Source: a virus. Taken from it: 33,864 bases of DNA. Positions 13,315-21,424 of this stretch are shown in pieces (the stretch's first letter is position 1; every line of letters begins with the position of its first letter). The translations under genes and the position numbers were made by a program. Location of the stretch: positions 1 through 33,864 of IMG/VR virus record IMGVR_UViG_3300003702_000593. One strand, written 5' to 3'. The notes under the pieces are model-generated. The model ran no database searches. It was given only the letters and a program-made list of their open reading frames with translations, and was not told the DNA's origin.

Positions 13315-15565
13315 TAAAGCACCAAATAGAACAAATTATCATAATCATTTTAAAGATTCATTTGAGTTTGATCATTATCATCTCTGTTCAGAATTTAAAA
13401 AGAAAGTATTAAAACGAGATGTAGATATAGAAATAGATTTAGATTTATATGATTGGATTATTCTAGTAGGGTCAGAAGCCTTACAATTTTTTACAAGAGA
13501 ACGATCAATTACTGAGCATAGTGGGCGTCTGATAGACGACAAATTTCTCCCAGTTATTAACCCCGCTATGCTCTCTTTTAAACCAGAGGCAAGAAGAATA
13601 TGGGATGACTCCTTAAGGAATATTATTGGATATATAGACGGAAGTTTAAAACCGATAGAATATTCTACTGAAAAGTTCAAGGGAATAGAAAATAAAGAAG
13701 AGGCATTAGAGTATATAAATAATGCAATTAATTCAGATTCAGAGTATATATCTTGTGACACAGAAACAACAGGTTTATTTCCCAGAGATGGTTATATTCT
13801 TGGTATCAGTCTAGCTTATGAGGAAGATTCAGGAGTATATATTCTAACAGATATTATAGATGAAGAAGTTGAAGAACAACTTCAAAAATTGTTTTGGAAT
13901 AAAAAAGTAATATTTCATAATGCAAAATTTGACTTATCAATGTTAGAGTATCATTTCAATTTTGAATTTCCTAGAGTGGAAGATACTATGTTATTACATT
14001 ATCTTTTAAACGAAAATCCGGGAACTCACGGATTAAAACAATTAGCTATGAAGCATACAAAATATGGAGACTATGAAAAACCTTTAACAGAATATATTGA
14101 ACAATATTGTAGGAGAAACAGAGTACTAAAATCACAATTTAATTGGGGAATGATACCCTTTGATATTATGCAAGTTTATTCTGCGATGGACGCTGTAGTA
14201 ACATTTATACTATTTCATGTGTTTAAAGAAGCAATCGCTAAAAATCCTAAATTAGAAAAGGTATATGATGATATACTAATTCCAGGTGTATTCTTCTTAA
14301 AAGATATGCAAGATATTGGAGTTCCTTTTGATAGAAAAAGATTAGAGTTAGCACAGAATTTAATGACAGAAAATATTGAAGAAGCAATTGATAGTCTTTA
14401 CGACTTTCCAGAAGTTAAAATATTTGAAAAAGGTCAAGGAAAAGAATTTAATCCAAATAGTACAGTTCAATTAAGAAGTTTATTATTTGATTATATTGGT
14501 TTAAAACCTACTGGTAAAAAGACAGGAACAGGAGCTAATAGTACTGATGCTGAGGTTTTACAAAAACTAGGGATGCAACATGAAATACCAAAACTTATAC
14601 TTAACATTAGACAAAAATCTAAAATTAAAAATACTTATTTAGATAAAATCATACCACAACTCGATAGAGATAGTAGACTGCGTACTAATTTTAATCTACA
14701 TACTACAACTAGTGGTAGACTATCTAGTTCTGGTAAGTTAAATATGCAACAAATACCTAGAGATAATCCAATTATTAAAGGGTGTATAAAAGCAAAAGAT
14801 GATAATAAAATAGTTGCTATGGACTTAACAACTGCAGAAGTGTATGTTGCAGCCGCCCTTTCAGACGATAAAAATTTACAACAGATATTTAGAACAGGAG
14901 GAAACTTTCATAATTCTATTGCTAAACTAGTATTTAAACTACCTTGTAAAATCAATGATGTAACAAAGTATTATCCTGTAGAGAGACAAGCAGCTAAAGC
15001 TGTTACTTTTGGGATAATGTATGGGGCAGGAGCCCATAAAATATCTGATCAAGTAACAAAAGATAGTGGTACATATTTTTCAATACAAGAAGCACAAGAA
15101 GTTATTAATGATTATTTTTATCAGTTCAAAGATCTTAAGAAATGGTTGGAACTTTGTAGAGAATTTATAGAAGCAAATGCTTTTATATATTCTACTTTTG
15201 GAAGAAAGAGAAGATTATTAAATGTAAGATCATCGGATAAAGGCATAGCTAGTCATGAAATAAGATCTGGAATTAATTTTTTGGTACAATCTGTAGCAAG
15301 TGATATTAACTTATCTGGGGCTATAGATATGCATAACTATATTAAAAGACACAACCTTAAGAGTAAAATTTTTGCTCTAGTACATGACTCAGTATTAGCA
15401 GAAGTTCCAGAGCACGAGATAGATCATTATTGTAAAAAGTTAAAAGAATTTATGCAAAAGGATAGAGGAGTTTATATTTCAGGTTGTCCAATAACTTGTG
15501 AGTTTGAAATAGCGGAGGATTATTCAAATGGAAAATTCGAAAAAAACTATTCACAATTACTCTAA
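13283..15565 (+). CDS. polA: Family A DNA polymerase with 3'-5' exonuclease and UDG-like N terminus
   Basis: 760 residues. Residues about 50-115 resemble the second half of a uracil-DNA glycosylase fold (WIILVGSEALQFF; HSGRLI; INPAMLSFKPEARRIWDDSL), with Asn where the family has catalytic His, so it is probably inactive. SPO1-type polymerases have a comparable domain. The exonuclease site is intact: D159/E161 (CDTETTG), NAKFD at 213-217, and Y299/D303. Polymerase motif A is MDLTTAEVYVAA with D514; motif B RQAAKAVTFGIMYG at 568-581 has Phe576 at the E. coli Phe762 position. Motif C is FALVHDSVLAEV with HDS instead of the usual HDE. AAGGAG precedes the ATG. It replicates the phage genome with the helicase and primase next door. 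Confidence 0.93.
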   Translation: MTNQKNIALIDKAPNRTNYHNHFKDSFEFDHYHLCSEFKKKVLKRDVDIEIDLDLYDWIILVGSEALQFFTRERSITEHSGRLIDDKFLPVINPAMLSFKPEARRIWDDSLRNIIGYIDGSLKPIEYSTEKFKGIENKEEALEYINNAINSDSEYISCDTETTGLFPRDGYILGISLAYEEDSGVYILTDIIDEEVEEQLQKLFWNKKVIFHNAKFDLSMLEYHFNFEFPRVEDTMLLHYLLNENPGTHGLKQLAMKHTKYGDYEKPLTEYIEQYCRRNRVLKSQFNWGMIPFDIMQVYSAMDAVVTFILFHVFKEAIAKNPKLEKVYDDILIPGVFFLKDMQDIGVPFDRKRLELAQNLMTENIEEAIDSLYDFPEVKIFEKGQGKEFNPNSTVQLRSLLFDYIGLKPTGKKTGTGANSTDAEVLQKLGMQHEIPKLILNIRQKSKIKNTYLDKIIPQLDRDSRLRTNFNLHTTTSGRLSSSGKLNMQQIPRDNPIIKGCIKAKDDNKIVAMDLTTAEVYVAAALSDDKNLQQIFRTGGNFHNSIAKLVFKLPCKINDVTKYYPVERQAAKAVTFGIMYGAGAHKISDQVTKDSGTYFSIQEAQEVINDYFYQFKDLKKWLELCREFIEANAFIYSTFGRKRRLLNVRSSDKGIASHEIRSGINFLVQSVASDINLSGAIDMHNYIKRHNLKSKIFALVHDSVLAEVPEHEIDHYCKKLKEFMQKDRGVYISGCPITCEFEIAEDYSNGKFEKNYSQLL

Positions 15566-15857
15566 ACAAGAACTCTATGATGAGTTACATGAGAGAACGA
15601 GTAAAGTAATTAAATCTGTTACTCCCAAATATGATATTACTTGGTGGGTAAAATGGGTTAGTAGTATTATAATTATTTGCGCTATAATATTGAGATCATT
15701 AGGACTATATCATGAAGTAGACGTTCTATTATCCTTTATTGGATGTCTAGGTTGGTTATTTGTTGCAATTCGTTGGCAGGACAGATCACTAATTATATTA
15801 AATACAATAGCTGTCACGGTATTATTATTAGGAATGATTAAGGAGATGATGATATGA
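15528..15857 (+). CDS. Three-helix membrane protein, 109 aa
   Basis: Not assigned. The first 35 residues are charged and helical (SKQELYDELHERTSKVIK), then WWVKWVSSIIIICAIILRSLG (about 39-58), a second helix near 66-82 (VLLSFIGCLGWLFVAI) and a third near 88-106. It is thus an inner-membrane protein with a cytosolic N terminus. It starts 38 bases inside the polymerase gene in another frame and ends at an ATGA overlap with a micro protein. Its role is unknown. A membrane anchor for replication is one idea, without evidence. Confidence 0.65.
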   Translation: MENSKKTIHNYSKQELYDELHERTSKVIKSVTPKYDITWWVKWVSSIIIICAIILRSLGLYHEVDVLLSFIGCLGWLFVAIRWQDRSLIILNTIAVTVLLLGMIKEMMI

Positions 15858-15937
15858 TTAAAATAGATCCAGTCTGGGTAGTATTATTATTATTTCTTGC
15901 AATAGTAATAATTAAACAATGGATTAATTTACTATGA
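15854..15937 (+). CDS. Micro membrane protein, 27 aa
   Basis: 27 residues with a single hydrophobic helix ([18 protein letters not shown]). ATGA overlaps link it to the membrane protein before it and to sufB after it, which favours real translation. Function unknown. Confidence 0.45.
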   Translation: MIKIDPVWVVLLLFLAIVIIKQWINLL

Positions 15938-17373
15938 AAAAAAGTAACCCTAAAATTGAAAAATACATTGATAAAAGTTATGAGTATGGCTTTGTTACTG
16001 ATATAGAATCAGAAACAATATTACCAGGACTTAGTGAAGATGTAATTCGATTGATTTCGTTCAAAAAGAATGAACCAGAGTTTTTACTTAAATGGAGACT
16101 TAAAGCTTTTAAACATTGGCAAAAAATGAAACAACCAACGTGGGGTCATTTAAGAATTAAAGATATTGATTTTCAGTCTATTTCATATTTTTCACAACCC
16201 AAACAAAAACTTAAATCTCTAGATGAAGTTGATCCAGAACTATTACTCACTTACGAAAAATTAGGGATTCCACTTCATGAAAGAGCTAAACTTGCAGGAG
16301 TTGCTGTTGATGCAGTTTTTGACAGTATCTCAGTAGTAACAACTTTTAAAGAAAAATTGGCAGAAGTGGGAATCATTTTTTGTTCTTTTTCAGATGCAGT
16401 ACAAAATCACCCAGATTTAATTAAAAAATATTTAGGAAAGGTTGTTCCTTTCAGAGATAATTTCTACGCTGCTCTAAATGCAGCAGTCTTTAGTGACGGC
16501 TCATTTGTATATATTCCTAAGGGTGTTCGTTGTCCGATGGAACTATCAACATATTTTAGAATCAATGAAGAAAATACAGGACAGTTTGAGAGAACATTAA
16601 TTATAGCAGATGAAGGTAGTCATGTTAGTTATCTTGAAGGATGTACTGCACCAATGAGAGATGAAACTCAATTACATGCTGCAGTTGTTGAACTAATCGC
16701 ACTTGATGATGCTGAAATTAAGTATTCTACAGTTCAAAACTGGTATCCCGGAGATGAAGAAGGTAAAGGTGGTATATATAACTTTGTTACTAAACGAGGG
16801 GACTGTAGAGGTAAAAACTCAAAAATATCTTGGACACAAATTGAAACAGGTTCTGCAATAACATGGAAATATCCAAGTTGTATTTTAAGGGGAGATAATT
16901 CAATTGGTGAATTTCACTCAATAGCATTAACAAATAATTATCAACAAGCAGACACAGGAACAAAAATGATACACTTAGGTAAAAATACTAAAAGTAGAGT
17001 TATTAGTAAAGGTATTTCTGCTGGTCATGGTCAAAATAGTTATAGAGGTCTTGTCTCTGTTTCAAAAAATGCAAAAGATTCTCGTAATTATACTCAATGT
17101 GATTCTTTATTAATTGGTAGTGATTGTGGAGCCCATACTTTTCCAACTATAGAAAGTCGTAATTCATCGGCCATAATAGAACATGAAGCTACAACTTCTA
17201 AAGTGGGAGATGAACAACTTTTTTATTGTAGACAAAGAGGTATTTCAGAAGAAGATGCAATCGGTCTCATAGTTGGTGGTTTCTGTAAAGAAGTTTTAAG
17301 AGAACTTCCAATGGAATTTGCTGTAGAAGCTCGAGCCTTATTACAAGTTAGTTTAGAGGGAGCTGTTGGATGA
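15934..17373 (+). CDS. sufB: SufB, iron-sulfur cluster scaffold
   Basis: 479 residues, full length for SufB, the scaffold of the SUF (SufBC2D) system that builds Fe-S clusters under stress or iron limitation. Conserved regions include [20 protein letters not shown] near 174-193, [18 protein letters not shown] near 194-211, SYLEGCTAP with C237, [17 protein letters not shown], and [15 protein letters not shown] with C398, the position of the essential E. coli Cys405. [14 protein letters not shown] follows, with His417 matching E. coli His433. No cysteine or motif loss is seen, so it is probably functional. SufC and SufD are not in the window and would have to come from the host or elsewhere in the genome. 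A zinc-ribbon gene overlaps its stop. Confidence 0.96.
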   Translation: MKKSNPKIEKYIDKSYEYGFVTDIESETILPGLSEDVIRLISFKKNEPEFLLKWRLKAFKHWQKMKQPTWGHLRIKDIDFQSISYFSQPKQKLKSLDEVDPELLLTYEKLGIPLHERAKLAGVAVDAVFDSISVVTTFKEKLAEVGIIFCSFSDAVQNHPDLIKKYLGKVVPFRDNFYAALNAAVFSDGSFVYIPKGVRCPMELSTYFRINEENTGQFERTLIIADEGSHVSYLEGCTAPMRDETQLHAAVVELIALDDAEIKYSTVQNWYPGDEEGKGGIYNFVTKRGDCRGKNSKISWTQIETGSAITWKYPSCILRGDNSIGEFHSIALTNNYQQADTGTKMIHLGKNTKSRVISKGISAGHGQNSYRGLVSVSKNAKDSRNYTQCDSLLIGSDCGAHTFPTIESRNSSAIIEHEATTSKVGDEQLFYCRQRGISEEDAIGLIVGGFCKEVLRELPMEFAVEARALLQVSLEGAVG

Positions 17374-17546
17374 AATATAGTAAAGAAATTTTATATCATT
17401 TCAGTTGTGATATCTGTTATAATTGGTGGACTTATCCAGCTGGAATGCACGAGATAGATTTTGACACTAAGACATGGTTTTGTCCACATTGTCTACACGA
17501 ACATAAACCTCCACATAAGAATGTATTTCTACAATCAGACAAATGA
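17370..17546 (+). CDS. Rubredoxin-like or zinc-ribbon protein, 58 aa
   Basis: 58 residues with two CxxC knuckles: C13-x-x-C16 ([10 protein letters not shown]) and C38-x-x-C41 ([11 protein letters not shown]). The WFCPHC ending resembles the second rubredoxin knuckle, but the central YxxALGxPExG part is missing, so a structural zinc ribbon is as likely as an iron-binding rubredoxin. The tail is His- and Lys-rich (HEHKPPHKN). It overlaps the sufB stop (ATGA) and the next gene by four bases. Its place directly behind sufB suggests a link to Fe-S chemistry, but this is inference. Confidence 0.65.
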   Translation: MKYSKEILYHFSCDICYNWWTYPAGMHEIDFDTKTWFCPHCLHEHKPPHKNVFLQSDK

Positions 17547-18022
17547 GTTTAGATGATATAAAATTTCCAATCTATGTGATTGGTACTGAAGATGTGGAAA
17601 CTGTAGATAATGTAGTATTTGCAGAGGGTAGAGTAGTTGATGATAAAAATATGAGTGGAAAAACGATAGGAAAAAGAAGACTAGAAACTGATCTTCCTAA
17701 CCTATATCCACTAAGATATATGATAAAGTCGAAAGTAGGATTAGTAAAACACAGAGGATATATTTATATTGATTCAGAAGGAAAACTTTTTTCATATAAA
17801 AAACATAAATTTTTTCCATTAAAATATCATAAAATAAGAAGAGTTGATATGAAAGATGTGGCATCATTACTATGGCTTGAAAATATTAATTTTCCAATAG
17901 AAATAGAAAGACCCCCTGCTGAAGAATATACTTGGGCAGGAATAATTTATAAAGGAACAATTCCATGGTTTTTCTATGAGTATTCAACTGAGTGGAAAAA
18001 GGAAACAAAAAGAAAAGTATGA
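17543..18022 (+). CDS. Hypothetical protein, 159 aa
   Basis: Not recognised. It is soluble and probably beta-rich. Its first part reads KFPIYVIGTEDVETVDNVVF and GRVVDDKNMSGKTIGKRRLE, and it contains a positively charged middle (YIDSEGKLFSYKKHKFFPLK) and an aromatic C-terminal segment (YTWAGIIYKGTIPWFFYEYS). There are no conserved cysteines despite its position behind sufB. ATGA overlaps link it to both neighbours. I have an impression of similar proteins in marine myoviruses, but no function is known. Confidence 0.6.
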   Translation: MSLDDIKFPIYVIGTEDVETVDNVVFAEGRVVDDKNMSGKTIGKRRLETDLPNLYPLRYMIKSKVGLVKHRGYIYIDSEGKLFSYKKHKFFPLKYHKIRRVDMKDVASLLWLENINFPIEIERPPAEEYTWAGIIYKGTIPWFFYEYSTEWKKETKRKV

Positions 18023-18093
18023 ATAACTTAATTTACATGGGTGGGCTATTAGGATTGTGTATAGTGGTTTTTATAATAGCGTATAAAGAATGA
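18019..18093 (+). CDS. Micro membrane protein, 24 aa
   Basis: 24 residues: MNNLIYMGGLLGLCIVVFII and AYKE. It is a single hydrophobic helix. Both ends are ATGA overlaps with neighbouring genes, the main reason to accept it. Function unknown. Confidence 0.4.
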   Translation: MNNLIYMGGLLGLCIVVFIIAYKE

Positions 18094-19370
18094 AAGCAGT
18101 ACTAAGTAATAGAATTTATATGACAGTAAATGATCACCTTGAGTCTATAATTGATAAACAATTAACATATAAAATACCATCATATAAACCTATGGACCCG
18201 CCTCAGATTATTAAAAATATGGGGTTTATTAGACGAGGGTTTATAACTATGCCAATAGGTAGAGATGACCTCATTCCCACAAACTATGAGATAGTAGACA
18301 AACGACTGAAAGTTCCTATGGAGTTCCCAGAATTTAAGTTTGAATTACGAGAAAGCCAACAGAAAGTTTATAACGAAGTACAAGATAATTGTATAATAAA
18401 CGCTTGGGTAAGTTGGGGAAAGACATTTACTGCGTTAGCAATTGCAGGTAAACTTAAACAAAAAACATTAGTTGTAGTACATACTTTAGCTCTACGATCG
18501 CAGTGGGAAAGAGAGGTAAAAAAGGTTTTTGATATTAAAGCTGGAATTATAGGTAGTGGAAAGTTTGATATTGATAGTCCGATAGTAATTGGCAATGTTC
18601 AATCTTTATACCGAAGGATTCCTGATATAATAAATGAATTCGGATTATTAATTTTAGATGAGATGCATCATGTTAGTAGTCCAACTTTTTCAAGAGTTGT
18701 AGATAAAAGTCGAGCAAGATATAAGATTGGATTATCTGGAACTATAGAAAGAAAAGATAAGAAACATGTAGTTTTTAGAGATTATTTTGGCAGTAATATT
18801 CTAACTCCCCCAAAAGAAAACTACATGACTCCATCTATAGATATAATACATACAGATATTAGATTCTTAGACGGAGCTGCCATACCGTGGGCTAGAAAGA
18901 TTAATCAACTATCCTACAATGAGGAATATCGACATTCAATTGCAATGATAGCTAGTGCTTATTCTAGTAGAGGTTATAAACTTTTGGTAGTATCAGATAG
19001 AGTTGAACTACTAAAAAAGTGTGCTGAATTGAGTGGAGAAAAGGCTATAGTAATTACTGGAGAAGTCCCTCATACAGAAAGACCTAAAATGATGGAACAA
19101 CTATATAAGGATAAAGATATTCTTTATGGAACACAATCTATTTTCTCAGAGGGTATTTCTTTAAACTGCTTAAGCTGTTTACTTTTAGCTACTCCCGTTA
19201 ATAATGACCCTTTGTTAACACAACTAATCGGGAGAATAATAAGACAAGAAGAAGGTAAGAAGAAACCAGTCGTAATTGATATTAACTTGATAGGTAAAAC
19301 AGCCCGTAGACAAGCGAATAATCGGTTGGGATACTACATGAAACAGGGGTATGTCATTAATCACCTTTGA
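18090..19370 (+). CDS. SF2 DNA helicase, UvsW/T5 D10-like
   Basis: 426 residues, two-lobed superfamily 2 helicase as used for recombination, branch migration or repair. A Q-like entry FELRESQQKVYNEV lies at 84-97. Walker A is INAWVSWGKTFTAL at 103-116, with the usual GxG loop altered to VSW. The DExH box is LLILDEMHHV at 186-195, motif III is GLSGTIE at 214-220 and motif VI is QLIGRIIRQ at 378-386. The N-terminal about 80 residues form a separate small domain. The order after the polymerase recalls D10 in T5. No further gene overlaps its stop; a new promoter follows 11 bases later. Confidence 0.9.
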   Translation: MKAVLSNRIYMTVNDHLESIIDKQLTYKIPSYKPMDPPQIIKNMGFIRRGFITMPIGRDDLIPTNYEIVDKRLKVPMEFPEFKFELRESQQKVYNEVQDNCIINAWVSWGKTFTALAIAGKLKQKTLVVVHTLALRSQWEREVKKVFDIKAGIIGSGKFDIDSPIVIGNVQSLYRRIPDIINEFGLLILDEMHHVSSPTFSRVVDKSRARYKIGLSGTIERKDKKHVVFRDYFGSNILTPPKENYMTPSIDIIHTDIRFLDGAAIPWARKINQLSYNEEYRHSIAMIASAYSSRGYKLLVVSDRVELLKKCAELSGEKAIVITGEVPHTERPKMMEQLYKDKDILYGTQSIFSEGISLNCLSCLLLATPVNNDPLLTQLIGRIIRQEEGKKKPVVIDINLIGKTARRQANNRLGYYMKQGYVINHL

Positions 19371-19381
19371 AAATTTAGTAC

Positions 19382-19410
19382 TTGACACCGAGTTAATTTT
19401 TTGGTATAAT
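19382..19410 (+). promoter_or_regulatory. Perfect sigma70 promoter
   Basis: TTGACA at 19382-19387, a 17-base spacer and TATAAT at 19405-19410. Transcription should start near 19417, downstream of the ATG at 19413, so that ATG cannot be the start used from this promoter. Confidence 0.9.
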
Positions 19411-19445
19411 AGATGGTAAGATATAATTGGAAAAAGATATTAAAA

Positions 19446-19799
19446 GTGACTAAAGGCAGTATAGTTGATATATTGTTAATAGTACATACACTTACTTATA
19501 GTCTTACACCCAAAAACTATCGCGATCCATTATATAAATATTGGAATAAAGACTGGTCTGGAAACAGTTTCTTAATAACTCCCGAAGCTATTTTCGAAAA
19601 AAGACCACAATTTTCTGATCGAGAATGGGCAGAATATATAGCTGTAGCAAGCTATAGAAATTTGAACTCCTACAACGAAAACAGAAAAACAACACTAGAT
19701 CTTTTGCACAATCCTGTGCCTGAGATCATAATAAAAAACAACAGGCTACTCAAAATTGAAGATGGAGTTATACACTTTAGATTTGAGAAGTCCCCCTAA
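19446..19799 (+). CDS. Hypothetical protein, 117 aa
   Basis: Not recognised. The frame is open from ATG 19413, but that codon lies three bases after the -10 box and would be outside the transcript. I therefore prefer the GTG at 19446 (MTKGSIVDILLIVHTLTYS), although its Shine-Dalgarno (GGAAAAAG at 19430-19437) is weak. The product is soluble, with WNKDWSGNSFLITPEAIFEK in the middle and a beta-like C-terminal end (IIIKNNRLLKIEDGVIHFRF). It is the first gene of the SSB-recombination operon. The start choice is uncertain. Confidence 0.55.
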   Translation: MTKGSIVDILLIVHTLTYSLTPKNYRDPLYKYWNKDWSGNSFLITPEAIFEKRPQFSDREWAEYIAVASYRNLNSYNENRKTTLDLLHNPVPEIIIKNNRLLKIEDGVIHFRFEKSP

Positions 19800-19814
19800 A
19801 AAAGGAGAAAATAA

Positions 19815-20468
19815 ATGGCTATACAATTTGCCAAGCTAGAAGGTAAAGCGAAAAAATCAAGCATAGTACAATTTCAATACCGAGATGGTGATAACATTGT
19901 ACGTATGGTAGGTGATATTCTTCCCCGATATGTCTATTGGATAAAAGGAGAAAACAACAAAAATATACCTATGGAATGTTTGTCGTTCAACCGCGATACT
20001 GAAACCTTCGATAATAAAGAAAAAGACTGGGTAAGAACATACTACCCAGAAATGAAATGCGGTTGGTCTTATGCAATACAATGCATAGATCCTGCTGATA
20101 AGCAGGTAAAAGTCCTAAATCTAAAGAAAAAATTGCTAGAACAAATAATGCTAGCAGCAGAAGATTTAGGCGATCCTACAGATCCAGAAACTGGTTGGGA
20201 TATACACTTTAAAAGAGTTAAAACCGGACCAATGGCGTTTAATGTGGAGTATCAATTACAAGTTCTAAGATGTAAAACTAGAACTTTGGATGAAGAAGAA
20301 CAGGCAGCATGTGCTGAACTCAAATCAATGGATGATGTTCTTCCTCGACCAAGCACAGAAGCGCAAAAAGAATTACTGGATCGTTTACGTTCTTTAGGAA
20401 GTAACACTCCTGAAGAAGTTGCAAAGGAATTTAATGGTAATGGTAACGGCAAAAAACAACCGTGGTAA
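19815..20468 (+). CDS. Single-stranded DNA-binding protein, gp32-like
   Basis: 217 residues. The core resembles marine-phage SSBs of gp32 type: NIVRMVGDILPRYVYWIKG at about 27-45, MECLSFNRDTETF, YYPEMKCGWSYAIQCID at 76-92, LNLKKKLLEQIMLAAEDLGD at 101-120, TGWDIHFKRVKTGP at about 126-139 and VEYQLQVLRCK. The aromatic and basic residues fit an OB-fold ssDNA binder. The C-terminal tail is flexible with NGNGNGKKQPW and is less acidic than in classic SSBs, although EEVAKEF precedes it. AAGGAG at 19801-19806 gives a good start. The position just before SbcD/SbcC supports a replication-recombination role. Another ssDNA- or junction-binding function is possible. Confidence 0.75.
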   Translation: MAIQFAKLEGKAKKSSIVQFQYRDGDNIVRMVGDILPRYVYWIKGENNKNIPMECLSFNRDTETFDNKEKDWVRTYYPEMKCGWSYAIQCIDPADKQVKVLNLKKKLLEQIMLAAEDLGDPTDPETGWDIHFKRVKTGPMAFNVEYQLQVLRCKTRTLDEEEQAACAELKSMDDVLPRPSTEAQKELLDRLRSLGSNTPEEVAKEFNGNGNGKKQPW

Positions 20469-21424
20469 ACACCATACTATTCACAGCAGACTGGCACTTG
20501 AAGCTGGGACAGAAAAATGTCCCAGTTACTTGGGCACGTAATAGGTTTAAACTGTTTATAAAGCAGTTAAAAGAGTTAGAAAACAAAGCAGATTTACATA
20601 TAATTGGAGGCGATTTATTTGATAGAGTGCCTTCAATGGTAGAATTGGAATTATATTTTAAGTTTATAAGTGGAGTTGGTATTCCAACATTAATATTTGA
20701 TGGAAACCACGAAGCAACAAGAAAGGGAAAAACATTTTTCACGCAGTTAAAAAGTGCCACAACGGAATTAAATTCGTTGGTAGAGATAATTGACGAAAAA
20801 TACATGACGGACCAATTTGGTATCCTTCCCTATTGTGAGCTACATAGGAAGTGGCACAGTAAACAATATAATATAAGGCAACCGCTATTTACTCACGTTA
20901 GGGGAGCGATACCTCCACACGTAAATCCTGAAGTCGATTTAAGAAGGTTTGCACCTTTTCCAATCGTATTTGCAGGAGATTTACATAGCCATGCCAATAC
21001 ACAATTAAACATTGTATATCCCGGCAGTCCTATGGCTACACAATTTCATAGAACAAAAATACAAACAGGCTACTTGCTAATTGACACAAGCTCGTGGAAT
21101 TGGAAGTGGAACGCTTTCAAACTTCCACAATTAGTGAGAAAGACAATAACTGATCCAAAGGATATGATTCCCACGGATTACGACCATACGATTTATGAAA
21201 TTGAGGGTAATGTATCAGACTTAGCGGGAGTAAAAAATACCGAACTATTGGATAAGAAGATAGTAAGACGCAAAACTGAAGCTGCTTTGATTCTAACAAA
21301 GGATATGACTATCGAAGATGAATTGGTAGAATATCTTAGCTATATTTTGGAATTAGAAGATGGACAAGTTAAGGAGATTTTAGGAGTATACCATGATTAC
21401 TCTCGGGACATTGCGGTGGGATGA
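20462..21424 (+). CDS. sbcD: SbcD/gp47-like Mre11 nuclease subunit
   Basis: 320 residues, calcineurin-like metallophosphoesterase of the Mre11/SbcD/T4 gp47 family, the nuclease half of the complex that processes DNA ends and hairpins. Metal-binding motifs are TADWHLK (D10, H12), IIGGDLFDR (D51), FDGNHEA (N82, H83), H145 in THVRG, and AGDLHSHAN (H175, H177). The start is GTG at 20462, overlapping the SSB stop by seven bases. No strong Shine-Dalgarno is visible, so coupling to SSB translation is likely. The end overlaps the sbcC-like gene by 32 bases. A perfect hairpin lies in its early codons at 20504-20525. Confidence 0.92.
   Translation: MVNTILFTADWHLKLGQKNVPVTWARNRFKLFIKQLKELENKADLHIIGGDLFDRVPSMVELELYFKFISGVGIPTLIFDGNHEATRKGKTFFTQLKSATTELNSLVEIIDEKYMTDQFGILPYCELHRKWHSKQYNIRQPLFTHVRGAIPPHVNPEVDLRRFAPFPIVFAGDLHSHANTQLNIVYPGSPMATQFHRTKIQTGYLLIDTSSWNWKWNAFKLPQLVRKTITDPKDMIPTDYDHTIYEIEGNVSDLAGVKNTELLDKKIVRRKTEAALILTKDMTIEDELVEYLSYILELEDGQVKEILGVYHDYSRDIAVG
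20504..20525 (+). other. Hairpin in early codons of sbcD-like gene
   Basis: CTGGGACA at 20504-20511 pairs perfectly with TGTCCCAG at 20518-20525 around loop GAAAAA; two more pairs (one G-U) extend the base. It sits about 42 bases after the GTG. No T tract follows. It may tune translation or mRNA stability; otherwise it is chance. Confidence 0.45.

Noticed and set aside
20091-20106. Perfect 6-bp hairpin CCTGCT/AGCAGG inside the SSB gene.
   Set aside because: Short, deep within a coding region and expected by chance in a window of this size.
4557-20525. TGTCCCA/TGGGACA shared by the hairpins at 4557 and 20504 as a common protein-binding site.
   Set aside because: The 7-mer also occurs unpaired at about 22145 and 26128, close to chance frequency, so no common site can be claimed.
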